This document shows, one piece after another, positions 24,001 through 32,367 of a stretch of DNA of 35,071 nt. The number at the start of each line of letters is the position of its first letter. Position 1 is the stretch's first letter. This DNA comes from JACRPI01 sp964385055 (GTDB lineage Archaea > Nanobdellota > Nanobdellia > Woesearchaeales > DSVV01). Made by a program: the position numbers and the translations under genes. The notes beneath the pieces were generated by a model that saw only the letters and a program-made list of their open reading frames with translations, ran no database searches and was not told the DNA's origin. Location: NCBI GenBank assembly GCA_964385055.1, contig CAYLMH010000013.1:1-35071 (forward strand), given 5' to 3'.

Positions 24001-24199
24001 AACCTGTATCATCAGAGTCAACACGACCTGATTCAAGTGCGCCACAAGAACTTGTGGTACATTCATACACAACAACTTCAACATTATCAACAGCATCGCC
24101 ATCTTCATCATAATAATGAAGCGTGACGGTGTTCGCTGCAAAAACAGAGGTCATGCAGACGAGAAATAATGCGAGATATATTGTTAGTTTTTTATACAT
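21035..24199 (-). CDS. Secreted PKD-repeat surface protein
   Basis: 1054 aa. The signal peptide is MYKKLTIYLALFLVCMTSVFA. The N-terminal part has a carboxypeptidase-regulatory-like module (VTLHYYDEDGDAVDNVEVVVYEC) and beta domains with Cys pairs. Six PKD domains then follow between about residues 415 and 935. Five carry the exact WDFGDGS signature (the sixth reads WTFSEGG), and most have the Y(T/S)Y/YTVTLTVTD strand. The C-terminal ~110 residues form a CARDB-like domain. I see no C-terminal TM helix, so anchoring must be by another route. PKD domains typically mediate protein-protein or glycan contacts on archaeal surfaces. The start has aaggtgg 9-14 nt upstream. The stop is TAG. Confidence 0.88.
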   Translation of the reverse strand: MYKKLTIYLALFLVCMTSVFAANTVTLHYYDEDGDAVDNVEVVVYECTTSSCGALESGRVDSDDTGSTNDAVLSIPGVSSTTWFVAYAFAEESDSYLPNYQPFYLTGDGWSGATDVTLEKKDICRSTIQSFSVTNSAAPNEPIYVDVEAALEADTYSAFEYSDSGIYAYGDGSSTYGDWFKAETVVSLSIVKQVTVGAVMFENTISVPVYSDTETLNIQAADSENVQFSYTPTSEGTYIATVSTYVTDAQCASAEEQSSSEQFEIVSEEDVEYCYTLIDNLAVQEITDGTVTELQTGVEYTVTFDKLSNSVDSDGDLDARDTALDVTVYDDEANVDYAFSDVDGNSDVDYEEYSFSWTPVSEGDNTIVVYGIADNCEYSTNLGETETLTIYVAGDDVDTTYPPVADAGGSFFGMYWSMDYDVTFDGSGSYDTNPDGSGSIVSYEWDFGDGSTGTGVSPTHTYSASGLYTATLVVTDNDGLTDDDTASVRIWVMNFPDIPDMDFDPIVTCGGPYSATLGESITFDGYGFDADGGIIFYIWDFGDGSTSVEEDPIYTYSAEGVYTVTLTVLDDEGNSAVCTTTATITAVTVNSAPTVDCSVLEIAGTVDEILTLDVDATDSDGSIAQYDWDFGDGSTDSTTADNTQKAYSAAGTYTISVTVTDDAGATASCSQDIDITEDTTTTNVAPTVDCSLFPTTGTVDEVVTFQAVATDSDGTIAQYDWDFGDGSTDSTTTDSTTYTYTSADTYPVTVLVTDNAGDTAQCTQDIIISEAAEPAVMTVTIVADPTSGIAPLPVSFSADVENGVEPFTYAWDFGDGSTSTDAAPVYTYTVDGTYTVTLTVTDADGQTASDTEVITVEADLPAIAVASATPTSGEPTLFVQFSSEGSSGNEPLSYYWTFSEGGSSTRANPGHYYDAEGTYTATLTVTDADGDTDSDTVTITVGDELENIANRHYYVDGIAMSNDGRVQAGDDLELWVGAENIADIDKSAVTFNAIIQELGIYETSGEFDLDAGEAEVKVLSISIPADTEPGTYYVRITISDDDVRRIIYRDIIVE

Positions 24200-24330
24200 T
24201 GTCGTTCCACCTTTCTAGTTGTTATTTTAGATCATTTGTATGATCGTGTTATTTCTTATCATTACTGTCGTCGGAAAGACGTAGTGTCATAACTCCGTGA
24301 CATGTATTTACTGTATGGTAATGAATATCT

Positions 24331-24346
24331 GTTTATAAATGTTTCT
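24331..24346 (-). promoter_or_regulatory. BRE/TATA promoter of the PKD gene
   Basis: On the minus strand agaaacatttataaac, nearly the same BRE/TATA core as the S-layer-like gene (gaaacattta). Initiation near 24305 would give a leader of about 105 nt. Confidence 0.6.
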
Positions 24347-24370
24347 GTGTGTATTCACTTATAAGTAAGA

Positions 24371-24592
24371 ACTAAATAATCCTGTGCTTTTTGATATGTG
24401 TCTTTCAAGACCAAAGAATTGCCTTACGCTACACATACACAATTCAACCTATTTTGAATTTTTTTTTTGGTAAAAATTTGAAANNNNNNNNNNAAAATAA
24501 ATAATCCTGTTCTTTTTGATATAGAATAACCCAACACTAAATAATCGCCTTATTGAAGCTATACACAATTTAATCTATTTTGATTTTTTTTA
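24371..24592. repeat. Diverged direct repeat (two copies of about 95 bp) flanking an assembly gap
   Basis: Copy A (about 24371-24468) and copy B (about 24495-24592) both begin aaataatcctgt, then ctttttgatat, and both end with cacaatt-aa-ctattttga followed by a T-run. The middles are more diverged but similar in length. No gene lies in 24200-24646 apart from the promoter above and T-rich sequence at 24590-24646 that probably terminates the 24647 gene. Confidence 0.7.
24484..24493. other. Run of 10 Ns (scaffold gap)
   Basis: Ten undetermined bases lie between the two repeat copies. The true gap length is unknown, so more repeat copies could be missing here. Confidence 0.98.
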
Positions 24593-24646
24593 TAAATATG
24601 AATTTTTTAAAGATGAAGAAAAAAAGTATAAAAAATGAGAAAAAAA

Positions 24647-26029
24647 TTATTCTACTAGTGCTCCTGCAGCGCCAAATCCGCCAGTTCCTGCTTCAAGAAC
24701 TGGTGTTGGGTTTGGAATTAAATATCCTCCAATCAATCCAAGTGCAAGACCTGAAAGGAATGCTACCTCTTCATCACCGCGTGGAACAGCTTCAACAAAG
24801 GTAACGTCTCTTGCGATAGGTCTGCATTCTTGTTCGCCAGGGCTGATAACGCCATCATGATCTTTATCAACAGCGTACATACCGTAGAGCACACGCTCAA
24901 TGCCGAAAACCATGCCGTGAGCAGGAACAATGATTCCATCAATGTTTCGTTCAGCAAGTGCAATAGTTCCGTCAGCTCGTCTTGCTGTTACTGCAGCCAC
25001 TTCATGTGTTCTAATGTTATAATTCTCAGCGTCATAGCGTGCAACAAGATGTTGTCCAGGTTGGATCTTCACTCTGTTCATGCTTGTTTCGTCAGGAACA
25101 ACAATAGTTCGTCTTCCTTCTTGAACAGTGTTTGCGCCAACAATAAAGAGTTCTTCGTAAAGAACTGGTTTACAGTTTGTTGTGCAAGGATCTGTTGGAG
25201 CGCATGGATCTCGTGGTGCGCAAGGATCATCTTTTTTGTTTGTTCCAAAGCCATCAGTTCCAAGAACTGCAAAATCTGCGCCGACATGTTTGCCTGCTTC
25301 ATATTGCATGATTCCTTTAACTACATGTGTTTGTTTCCATTTTGGATGAAACATGCCACCTTCAGTAAATTCAAGATCGCTATTTGCCCATGCTTCAACT
25401 TCTGCTGAAGGGTAAACAAATGGCGTTCCTTTTGTGCCAACAACACTGAACACATCATAAGAAGGTCCTTCGGAAAATCCAGGGATCTTTAATGTCTGTG
25501 CGCAATCTGTGCCAACGACTGGAACACTGACTGTTCCTCGTGTGTAAAGAATAAATTTTCCATCGCCAGGAAGATCTGCAAGAATGTCAAAATCTTTTTC
25601 TTCCATTCTATAATCAATTTCAACGCCATTCAATGGTTTTGGTTTTTGGAATGCAGCTCTATATTCCTTGATCTTTAAATCATCACGTGGATCCATTTGG
25701 CTTGCTTCAGTCGCTGGTGAAACAACATATTGTACTGTATAACCGCAAACAGGCAATTCTTTTCCTGTTGCAACGCTTTTCACGCTGACATCTGCGCGGT
25801 GAGGAAGTTCATCACTGCCAACACGAACAACAACTGTTCCGTTTGGTTGATTTGAAATTAAATTAACGCCAGCAGAAACTGCGATTTTTTCAAGTCCAGC
25901 AGGTGCTCCTGCAAATTCATAAACTTGTGATCGTTCTTTCCGTGCTGCTGTTGCATGTGCGTCTGGAGAATATGCTCCAATTGCTGCTGCAAGTGCTGCT
26001 ACTGTATATGTTGTTGCTTTGTATGTCAT
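24647..26029 (-). CDS. Secreted/membrane protein with Asp-Pro-Cys repeats and an EF-hand-like loop
   Basis: 460 aa. The N-terminal signal-like segment is YTVAALAAAIGAYSPDAHA. The middle part is beta-rich without a recognised domain. A short repeat, DPCAPRDPCAPTDPC followed by TTNCKP, lies near residues 272-290. Residues 388-399 (DKDHDGVISPGE) fit an EF-hand/dockerin calcium loop. A hydrophobic glycine-rich segment (VAFLSGLALGLIGGYLIP) near 422-439 may anchor the C-terminus. A gaggt ribosome site precedes the ATG, which lies 14 nt after the stop of the large upstream gene, so the two form an operon. A surface or envelope role is inferred; no enzyme motif seen. Confidence 0.75.
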   Translation of the reverse strand: MTYKATTYTVAALAAAIGAYSPDAHATAARKERSQVYEFAGAPAGLEKIAVSAGVNLISNQPNGTVVVRVGSDELPHRADVSVKSVATGKELPVCGYTVQYVVSPATEASQMDPRDDLKIKEYRAAFQKPKPLNGVEIDYRMEEKDFDILADLPGDGKFILYTRGTVSVPVVGTDCAQTLKIPGFSEGPSYDVFSVVGTKGTPFVYPSAEVEAWANSDLEFTEGGMFHPKWKQTHVVKGIMQYEAGKHVGADFAVLGTDGFGTNKKDDPCAPRDPCAPTDPCTTNCKPVLYEELFIVGANTVQEGRRTIVVPDETSMNRVKIQPGQHLVARYDAENYNIRTHEVAAVTARRADGTIALAERNIDGIIVPAHGMVFGIERVLYGMYAVDKDHDGVISPGEQECRPIARDVTFVEAVPRGDEEVAFLSGLALGLIGGYLIPNPTPVLEAGTGGFGAAGALVE

Positions 26030-26043
26030 TGTTGTTTACCTCA

Positions 26044-28608
26044 CTATACTAGTCGTAATTCTAATGCTGCTTGTTGTTGTCTCTCGAATGCACGAAGTAC
26101 TTCGTCATCGATGTAATAAGTTTCTTGGTAATACTGACCAAGGTTGTACACTAATGGATCAGTTGGAGCAGATCCTGCGTCAATAACAAATGGATCTAGT
26201 GGAGCACTGAGTGTTCCACCAGGAGGTCCTGTTGGAGCAACGCCGTCAAAAGGATTTGGTGTTGCGTCAAGTGTTCCTGCTGGATCGCCAAGAGGTGCTA
26301 CTGTATCAGGAGTGTATCCAAAGGGATTGAGTGTTGTGTCAAGATTTCCAGGAACTGCGTCTCTTGTTGTTGCTGAAACATCGCTTGGCATATAGCCAAA
26401 TGTGTTGACAACTATATCAAGTGTTCCTGCTGGAACAAATCCACTGTTTGTCATAACAGGCGCGCCTTCAGGGCATGAACCTGCTTTTGTGTCAATAACA
26501 CCGACTGGAACATAATATTCTTTGTCGCATGGTTTTGCGCATGGTCCACAATCATCTTTAGGAGCAGGCGTTTCTGTACGTCCAGGTGTGACATCAGCTG
26601 TTCCATCGCAATCAATATATGTTGGTGCAACGTGTGCTGGAACTGTTCCGCTAAACACTGCTTCATCAGGAATGTCAACGTGTTTTCCGTGCGTATAGCT
26701 TGCTAAGTCTTCAAGACCAAGTTTGCCATCTTCGCAGTGGGTTATTTCTGCCCAAGTGACTTGGATATCATCGCCTTTGTACGCTGCGAATTCTTTTGGA
26801 ATTTCGAAGTGACCAGATGCGTCAACATCAACAAGGACTCGGTAATCGAGTGTTTTTGCGTCAGTGTAATGTTCAAGCATGACCACAGTGTTGTCCACGT
26901 TGAAATCACATGGGGTGTGTTCATCATAGACACCATTTAATGAAACGGTTCCGTCTTTCCATGTTTTCATGTCAAGCGTTAATCCTTGTTCGTGTCCTGC
27001 TTCAGGTTTCAAAGGAGTGGTGTGATAGTCATAGACTTCTCGAAGTTCAACGCCTTTGATATCTTTTCCATAACTAAAGCGTTCTTTAACACAGTCTTCG
27101 AGTTCGCTTGGAGTTGCGTCAGGAAGACATTCTCCTGGTTCGTCACTAGAACCATCGCCTGAGCTACTTTCACAATTTCCTATAGTGTAAGTGTGTTCAA
27201 CAAGCTGTGATGTGCTGTTTCCATTTCCATCAGTTGCTATCAATAAAACTTTGTAGTCTCCAGGGGTGGTGATAGTAAATGATCCATTCCCTTCAACAAC
27301 ATCTTTTCCAAAAACATTGAGGTCAGTAATTCCATCTTGGTGCACAGTTGCATCTTGTAATGATGCGACAGGGCTTGGAACTCCTAAGAGTTTTGCGTGC
27401 AATGCATTTTGTGCGTCGCCAGCAGTGTATAACTCCGCAACAACTTTTTCTACATCACTATTATCAGATGCAGTGAAGCTGAATTCTGCTTTGTCTCCTT
27501 TGCAGAGGTCAGTTTTTGTGGAGTATTCTATTTTGTCGATGGATGGTGCTTCTTTGTCATTTCCATTTGTAATGACAGATCCGCTTCCATTCTTTCCTAT
27601 TTTACTAAAGTCAATATCAGATGCGTCAGCGAATGCGATGAGTGGCATTAAGTAGGAAATAATTCCTGACCCCCATCGTGCTGCATTGTGGGCATCATGC
27701 CATCTATTTCTTTTTTCTTCATTTGCAGTTGTTGCACCGCCAGCAGTGTGATTCACGACATCATCGAGTTGTCGTTCTTGTTTTTTTGCGTAATTTGCAG
27801 CGTATTCAAGACCGCCTTTTGCAGCGTATGCTGCAGTAACGTAAGCAAGACCACTAATGCCGAGAAGTGCGACTGCGCTTGCGATTTTTCCGCCAGCACC
27901 ATCGCCGCTTAAACTTGCGATTGCTGTTCCAGCAACTGCACGGGAAGCGTATGCACCAAGGACACCGCCTGCGACAAGTGCGCCAGCACCTGTTGCGAGA
28001 AGTCCGCCAAGGACTGCTGCTTTACCGTAAATTGCAAGGTCTTGTGCAAACGCTTGTCGTCTTTGGGTAAAGACGTGATCATAAGATTCAAATGTTGTGT
28101 CACGAAGAGCAGCATAATCTTGTGCAGTAGCAAAAGCTCCTCCTGAGACACCACCGCTAACGCCAGCAATGCCGTTCATGAGTGCGTAATGAATGAGAAC
28201 ATCTTTTGTTTCTCTGTATTTTGCGTTACCAATAACTTCTTCAACGTCGTCTCCTGCGTGAATGTCTGCGACACTTCGTGCAAGGTCAGCTTGAATTTCT
28301 CGTGTGACGCCGTTGACGTTATAATTATAGAGCGGGTTAAAATGTCGTTTTGCTGATTCAACAGCTCGTTCGCCAAATCCTTTCTTTTTATTTTCAGCTG
28401 TTGCTGGAAGAGTGTATTTTGTTCGTGATTCAGGGGTAATTAATCCGTATTCGCCAAGAAATTCTGCGCGAAAAGTATTGTCTGCAAGGCGTGTTGCAAG
28501 ATCATCAATAGTAGTTAATGGGCCACCAGTAAAACTTTTTCTATTATAAGATGAAACAGCGTTTGCTGAATAATTGGTACATTCTCGTTGAAAACTTTCA
28601 TTACTCAT
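26044..28608 (-). CDS. Large membrane/surface protein with glycine-rich TM segments and C-terminal PAGTLD-NPF repeats
   Basis: 854 aa; no family recognised. There is no classical signal peptide (MSNESFQRECTNYSANAV). Residues about 190-270 hold Ala/Gly-rich hydrophobic stretches (KAAVLGGLLATGAGALVAGG; ASAVALLGISGLAYVTAAYA), with another near 318-335. The next ~130 residues form an Ig-like beta module (CKGDKAEFSFTASDNSD...GDYKVLLIATDGNGN). Cys-rich stretches follow (DDCGPCAKPCDKE). Residues 726-807 hold four degenerate repeats with P-(A/G)-G-T/N-L-D...NPFGY starting at 726, 753, 776 and 796. The end is Gln-rich. A ribosome site (gagg) precedes the ATG. The stop is TAG immediately followed by TGA. 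It is co-transcribed with the EF-hand gene and shares its promoter type with the glycosyltransferase gene. Confidence 0.72.
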   Translation of the reverse strand: MSNESFQRECTNYSANAVSSYNRKSFTGGPLTTIDDLATRLADNTFRAEFLGEYGLITPESRTKYTLPATAENKKKGFGERAVESAKRHFNPLYNYNVNGVTREIQADLARSVADIHAGDDVEEVIGNAKYRETKDVLIHYALMNGIAGVSGGVSGGAFATAQDYAALRDTTFESYDHVFTQRRQAFAQDLAIYGKAAVLGGLLATGAGALVAGGVLGAYASRAVAGTAIASLSGDGAGGKIASAVALLGISGLAYVTAAYAAKGGLEYAANYAKKQERQLDDVVNHTAGGATTANEEKRNRWHDAHNAARWGSGIISYLMPLIAFADASDIDFSKIGKNGSGSVITNGNDKEAPSIDKIEYSTKTDLCKGDKAEFSFTASDNSDVEKVVAELYTAGDAQNALHAKLLGVPSPVASLQDATVHQDGITDLNVFGKDVVEGNGSFTITTPGDYKVLLIATDGNGNSTSQLVEHTYTIGNCESSSGDGSSDEPGECLPDATPSELEDCVKERFSYGKDIKGVELREVYDYHTTPLKPEAGHEQGLTLDMKTWKDGTVSLNGVYDEHTPCDFNVDNTVVMLEHYTDAKTLDYRVLVDVDASGHFEIPKEFAAYKGDDIQVTWAEITHCEDGKLGLEDLASYTHGKHVDIPDEAVFSGTVPAHVAPTYIDCDGTADVTPGRTETPAPKDDCGPCAKPCDKEYYVPVGVIDTKAGSCPEGAPVMTNSGFVPAGTLDIVVNTFGYMPSDVSATTRDAVPGNLDTTLNPFGYTPDTVAPLGDPAGTLDATPNPFDGVAPTGPPGGTLSAPLDPFVIDAGSAPTDPLVYNLGQYYQETYYIDDEVLRAFERQQQAALELRLV

Positions 28609-28673
28609 TGTTGTAGCCTCTGTCTTTTTGTAAGTAAGTAGTTGTAACTGTTGTTACTGTAGGATGGTATATG

Positions 28674-28724
28674 CACTTATTTATAAAGTTTTCTATAGAT
28701 TGTCATTAAGGAGTGGTTATTTGC
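28674..28724 (-). promoter_or_regulatory. Promoter block of the 854-aa protein gene (copy 1 of a shared block)
   Basis: On the minus strand agaaaactttataaataagtg contains BRE and TATA. 28674-28696 is a 23-nt exact match to 32368-32390. The similarity extends upstream (ccactccttaatga versus ctactcctcagtga). Initiation near 28650 gives a leader of about 40 nt. Confidence 0.7.
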
Positions 28725-28732
28725 ACAGTGTT

Positions 28733-31700
28733 TTATTTTGCTTCTGCTTGCGCTAAAGAAGTAAACCTAACAAGAGGAATGAACGTTGTTTCGCTTCCGA
28801 GGAAAGAAGGAAGAGGGGTATCGCTATACTGCGCGATCAATTGTCGGTACACTAGAGATTGTTCTCCTGCTTTTCTTGAAGAGATAGATTCAGGGTGTAC
28901 TCTGTAATCAGCAAAAATAGTATATCCTCCTTGTAATCGTTCGAGGAATGTTGCGCCTTCGCCATCATAGTGTTTGATTGCTCTTCCTGTTTCTTGTGCT
29001 CGTTTATCAACACGAAGAATAAGGTCAAGATCAACACAAACTGAAAGATCTTCATTGAATGTTTTTCCATTATTTGTTGCGCGAAGAACCTGAAGTGTTT
29101 CTGCGCGATAAATACGGGGGTGTCCTACTTGGTTATACGGTCGTTCAGCGTTCCAGAGTTTCTTTCTTGAGAAATCTGTTGAAACAACTGATCCATCTCT
29201 TTTTCCATCACGGTAATGATTGAAGTCTGCATATCCTAAAACACAAGATGATTCTTTTTCCATGAACTGGACAAGTCGTTCAATTGCGGCAGGGTGACAA
29301 TATTTATCGTCTGGATCGAGATGAAGGACATAACTACTCTTGTTGCTGTCGAGGGCAAGATCCATTGCAGCGTTGGATGCTGCAGCAGCGCCGCCGCTTC
29401 CTCCTGCTTTATTAGTGAATTTATACTTCACTCGTCCGTATTCAGGACTAGCCGCGTCAAAGAAACGTGAGTACTTTCCTTTCATAACAGAGAAAAAAGC
29501 AGCTGCGTTTTCAGGAGTGTCATCGACACCTATACATATTCCTGTTCTCTGATGTGTTTGTGTTAAAATGCTGTCTAGCGACTCTTCAAGGTAACGTACA
29601 TTCCCAAGCGAGAGTGGCATGTAGACAGAAACAGGCCACTGTTTATCTGGGGTGAAATCATAAACTGGGGTTGGTTCAACATTGGTAAATTGGAATTTCT
29701 GTGTTCCTGCTCGACGTTCTCGCCCGCGTTGTTGGACGATTGCTGCGTTGCGAATTTGTTTATCTCGTTTAGCGACACTTGTATTATTTCCATGATTTGT
29801 TCGGTAATGGTACAATATTTCAGGAAGGTGACGAGCTTCAGTTACTTCACTAAGTTTCATGAAGATATCATAGTCAACAGCATTTTCAATATCCTCTGCA
29901 AACCCTTGTGTTCGATAAAATGCTTCTCGTGTAAACATACGCGGATGGGTTATACGCATTCCTTTTTCCCAAAGCATGTCAAGTGATTTCTGATACCCAT
30001 GCTGTGCAATGTGCACTTCAGTAAACTCGATTGGACTCCAATGTGGTCTTGTTGTGCCGTCAGGAAGAATGTCAAGGCAGTCGCCAAAGACAAGACCAAC
30101 GTTTGGATTTTTCTCAAAAACAGCAAGGAGTTTTTCAATACATTGTGGTGTAATATAGTCATCACTATCTAATTGAAGAATATATTCTCCTTTACACATA
30201 CGCGCTGCTTTATTAGAAGTTGGTCCAATGCCGCTATTCTTTTCATTTCGTTCAATGCGAAGGAAAGGTCGTTCTCCAGGTTTGTTGTATTTTTGAGTAA
30301 GGCGTTCAAGAACACTCCATGTATTATCATCTCCTTTGTCCTCAACAACACAAACTTCAACGTCTTTGTACGTTTGCTTTCTAACGCTTTCAATTGCTTG
30401 TTCGATAAACTGTTCTGCGTTCCATGCAGGAATATAAACAGAGACAGTTGGTGCAGGGAAAAATGTTTTTGCTCGAAGTTCAACAAGCTTTTCTCTGTAT
30501 AATCTATTGGTTCTATCAATCTCTTCTTTTCTTACTTTTGTATTAACTGGGTGTTCTAAGTGGAATGCTTCTGCGTCAAGCACAGGAACAAAATAAAGTG
30601 GTTTATCAGGGAAAAGTGCTTGAGTATAATAAAAGGAGTCTCCAAAATATTTATCTTCTCTTCCCCACGCCTTGAAATGCTCGTCAAATAATCCGGCTGC
30701 GAATGCTCGATCTTTTTTGAAGCTAATATTACCGCTGCAAACAGTTGAGCTCATAACCCATTCAGGGTCAGCAAAACCGCTCATGTCTCTAAGTTGTTTT
30801 GTCTTTGGATACGTGTTTGTTTCTCGCCAATCAACAGAACTTCCTGTTCGTGCATGAACGGTGATAGGAACGGTATCCAGTTGTCTATTGGTTATTTTTT
30901 GATCAGTAACATCAGCAAGTTCTGCAAATAATCGTCTACCAATAAGCAAGAAATCAACATCAAGCGCATCTGCAGCATAGTGCCAACGCATGTGCTTTTC
31001 AACAAGAGTGGGTTTAGGAAGCATATCATTGTCAAGAAGAATAATGTGATCATGTGATGCTGCCTTCATACCCTCATTTCGTACTTTTGCAACACGAAAA
31101 CCGTCATCTTGCTGCCAGATATATTTGACGCGGAAAGGTAAATTCATTCCCTCAACCATTTCACTGGTTCCATCGCTGCTTCCATCATCAGCAATAACAA
31201 CTTCTATATTTTCAAGAGGATATGTTTGTTGACCTAACGCAAGCAATGTTTTACGGAGATAGTCTTTTCTGTTGTATGATGGAATAATAATACTTACTTT
31301 CTGATCTTCCATCCAAGCAGAATCCATAAACGTGGTACCATTCAATTCTTGAACAAGTGCTTCTAAAGGAGCATAATCATTCATCTTTCTTGGTGAAGAT
31401 CTATCCGCAACAGGACGAGATCTTCTTTGTGGAGATCTAGTCGGAGACCTTTGTTTAACAGGAGCATCATCTATGATACCAGACATATATGCTGCTGCTT
31501 CTTTGTGACCGAGTGTTGCAGCGCGTTGGTATGCTTCTCTTGCGTTATGATTTTCTCCAAGTGCTTCATAAACAGCTCCAAGTTGAAAGTGTGCCCAGCT
31601 GTGTCGAGGATTTAGTTCTACAGCTTTTCTGAGCCGGTTCTCTGCTGTTCGATAATCTTTTTCTGCGCGCGCAATCGTCCCAAGATGATAATACGGATGA

Positions 31701-32257
31701 ACATACTGTGGATCAACCTGAGCTGCGGTTTCAAAGGCTTTCTTTGCTTTAGCAATGTCTCGTGGTGTTTCTTTTCCTTCTTTAAACGCGACACCGACAG
31801 TGTTCAGTGTTTCAGCGATTGTTCGAAGTGTTGTTTCAGGAGCAGCGGTATATCGCGCAACTACAGCAGCTCGTTCAGCAGCCCATAACGCAGGCATGTA
31901 ATCTTTTTTACCCAGGTGTCTTTCTGCGTCAGTAATATTTTCTAATGAAAATGCAGGTCGTAATGCAGTTGCTCGACGGAAATGTCGTTCTGCTTGGGTT
32001 GTATTTCCAAGAGGATGATGCGCTCTGCCAAGAAGATAATGCGCCCAGCTGTGGTTTGGCTTTCTATCAACAACTTCTTGAAGTGCGCGAACAGCGTCAG
32101 CAAAATGACCAGAAAGAAGTGCGTTTCGTCCACGAGCATAAAGCGTATCGATATCTACAGAAGAAGTCGAAGTGAATGAAGTTTGATCACGACCGAGAAT
32201 AGCGTCAAGAGTCCTGCTCAATCCTCGTGTGTTATCATCGAAAAAGTCATCTGCCAT
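28733..32257 (-). CDS. TPR protein fused to three family-2 glycosyltransferase domains
   Basis: 1174 aa, without signal peptide or TM helix, so cytosolic or peripheral. TPR units span about 40-260 (AEKDYRTAENRLRKAVELNP type), followed by a Ser/Arg/Pro linker (about 269-291). GT2-A (about 320-590) has VSIIIPSYNRKDYL, DDGSSDGT, the metal motif D409-N-D411, and AWGREDKYFGD typical of the galactosyltransferase/chondroitin-polymerase C-region. GT2-B (about 604-830) has VSVYIPAWNAEQF, D697-S-D-D700 and DYDIFMKL. GT2-C (about 875-1130) has VSVYMPLSLGNVRYLEESL, D981-P-D-D984 and CVDLDLILR. By family it should transfer sugars from nucleotide donors, possibly alternating two or three in one polymer. 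UDP-GlcNAc from the glm genes is a plausible donor. TPRs may scaffold acceptor proteins. Confidence 0.9.
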   Translation of the reverse strand: MADDFFDDNTRGLSRTLDAILGRDQTSFTSTSSVDIDTLYARGRNALLSGHFADAVRALQEVVDRKPNHSWAHYLLGRAHHPLGNTTQAERHFRRATALRPAFSLENITDAERHLGKKDYMPALWAAERAAVVARYTAAPETTLRTIAETLNTVGVAFKEGKETPRDIAKAKKAFETAAQVDPQYVHPYYHLGTIARAEKDYRTAENRLRKAVELNPRHSWAHFQLGAVYEALGENHNAREAYQRAATLGHKEAAAYMSGIIDDAPVKQRSPTRSPQRRSRPVADRSSPRKMNDYAPLEALVQELNGTTFMDSAWMEDQKVSIIIPSYNRKDYLRKTLLALGQQTYPLENIEVVIADDGSSDGTSEMVEGMNLPFRVKYIWQQDDGFRVAKVRNEGMKAASHDHIILLDNDMLPKPTLVEKHMRWHYAADALDVDFLLIGRRLFAELADVTDQKITNRQLDTVPITVHARTGSSVDWRETNTYPKTKQLRDMSGFADPEWVMSSTVCSGNISFKKDRAFAAGLFDEHFKAWGREDKYFGDSFYYTQALFPDKPLYFVPVLDAEAFHLEHPVNTKVRKEEIDRTNRLYREKLVELRAKTFFPAPTVSVYIPAWNAEQFIEQAIESVRKQTYKDVEVCVVEDKGDDNTWSVLERLTQKYNKPGERPFLRIERNEKNSGIGPTSNKAARMCKGEYILQLDSDDYITPQCIEKLLAVFEKNPNVGLVFGDCLDILPDGTTRPHWSPIEFTEVHIAQHGYQKSLDMLWEKGMRITHPRMFTREAFYRTQGFAEDIENAVDYDIFMKLSEVTEARHLPEILYHYRTNHGNNTSVAKRDKQIRNAAIVQQRGRERRAGTQKFQFTNVEPTPVYDFTPDKQWPVSVYMPLSLGNVRYLEESLDSILTQTHQRTGICIGVDDTPENAAAFFSVMKGKYSRFFDAASPEYGRVKYKFTNKAGGSGGAAAASNAAMDLALDSNKSSYVLHLDPDDKYCHPAAIERLVQFMEKESSCVLGYADFNHYRDGKRDGSVVSTDFSRKKLWNAERPYNQVGHPRIYRAETLQVLRATNNGKTFNEDLSVCVDLDLILRVDKRAQETGRAIKHYDGEGATFLERLQGGYTIFADYRVHPESISSRKAGEQSLVYRQLIAQYSDTPLPSFLGSETTFIPLVRFTSLAQAEAK

Positions 32258-32278
32258 TGTGTCGTCCCTGTACCTCTT

Positions 32279-32286
32279 ACTTATAA
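32279..32286 (-). promoter_or_regulatory. Proximal TATA-like element of the glycosyltransferase gene
   Basis: On the minus strand agtttataagtaag, about 25-30 nt before the ATG at 32257, would give a nearly leaderless transcript. It is an alternative or an addition to the distal block at 32368-32390. Confidence 0.4.
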
Positions 32287-32367
32287 ACTAAATAATAGCT
32301 TAAGTTTTATATGTTTTTGTCAAATTTGGAGGTTTAACATACCAACCCCTAAACAAATCAAGAAACC

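Noticed and set aside
1201..24199. Genome-wide reassignment of UAG to a sense codon
   Set aside because: At least six genes in the window end naturally in TAG. In several, reading on would add implausible tails (a hydrophobic tail on the VWA protein) or run into a convergent gene (basic protein). Only gene-specific readthrough remains possible.
21035..24199. Repeated ccaaagtccca segments as a CRISPR-like array
   Set aside because: They encode WDFGDGS of PKD domains in one open frame; spacing is domain-sized and there is no short regular spacer.
24255..24310. Short inverted repeats (cgtc/gacg, tgtca/tgaca) in the PKD leader
   Set aside because: Only 4-5 bp each, which is expected by chance at this base composition.
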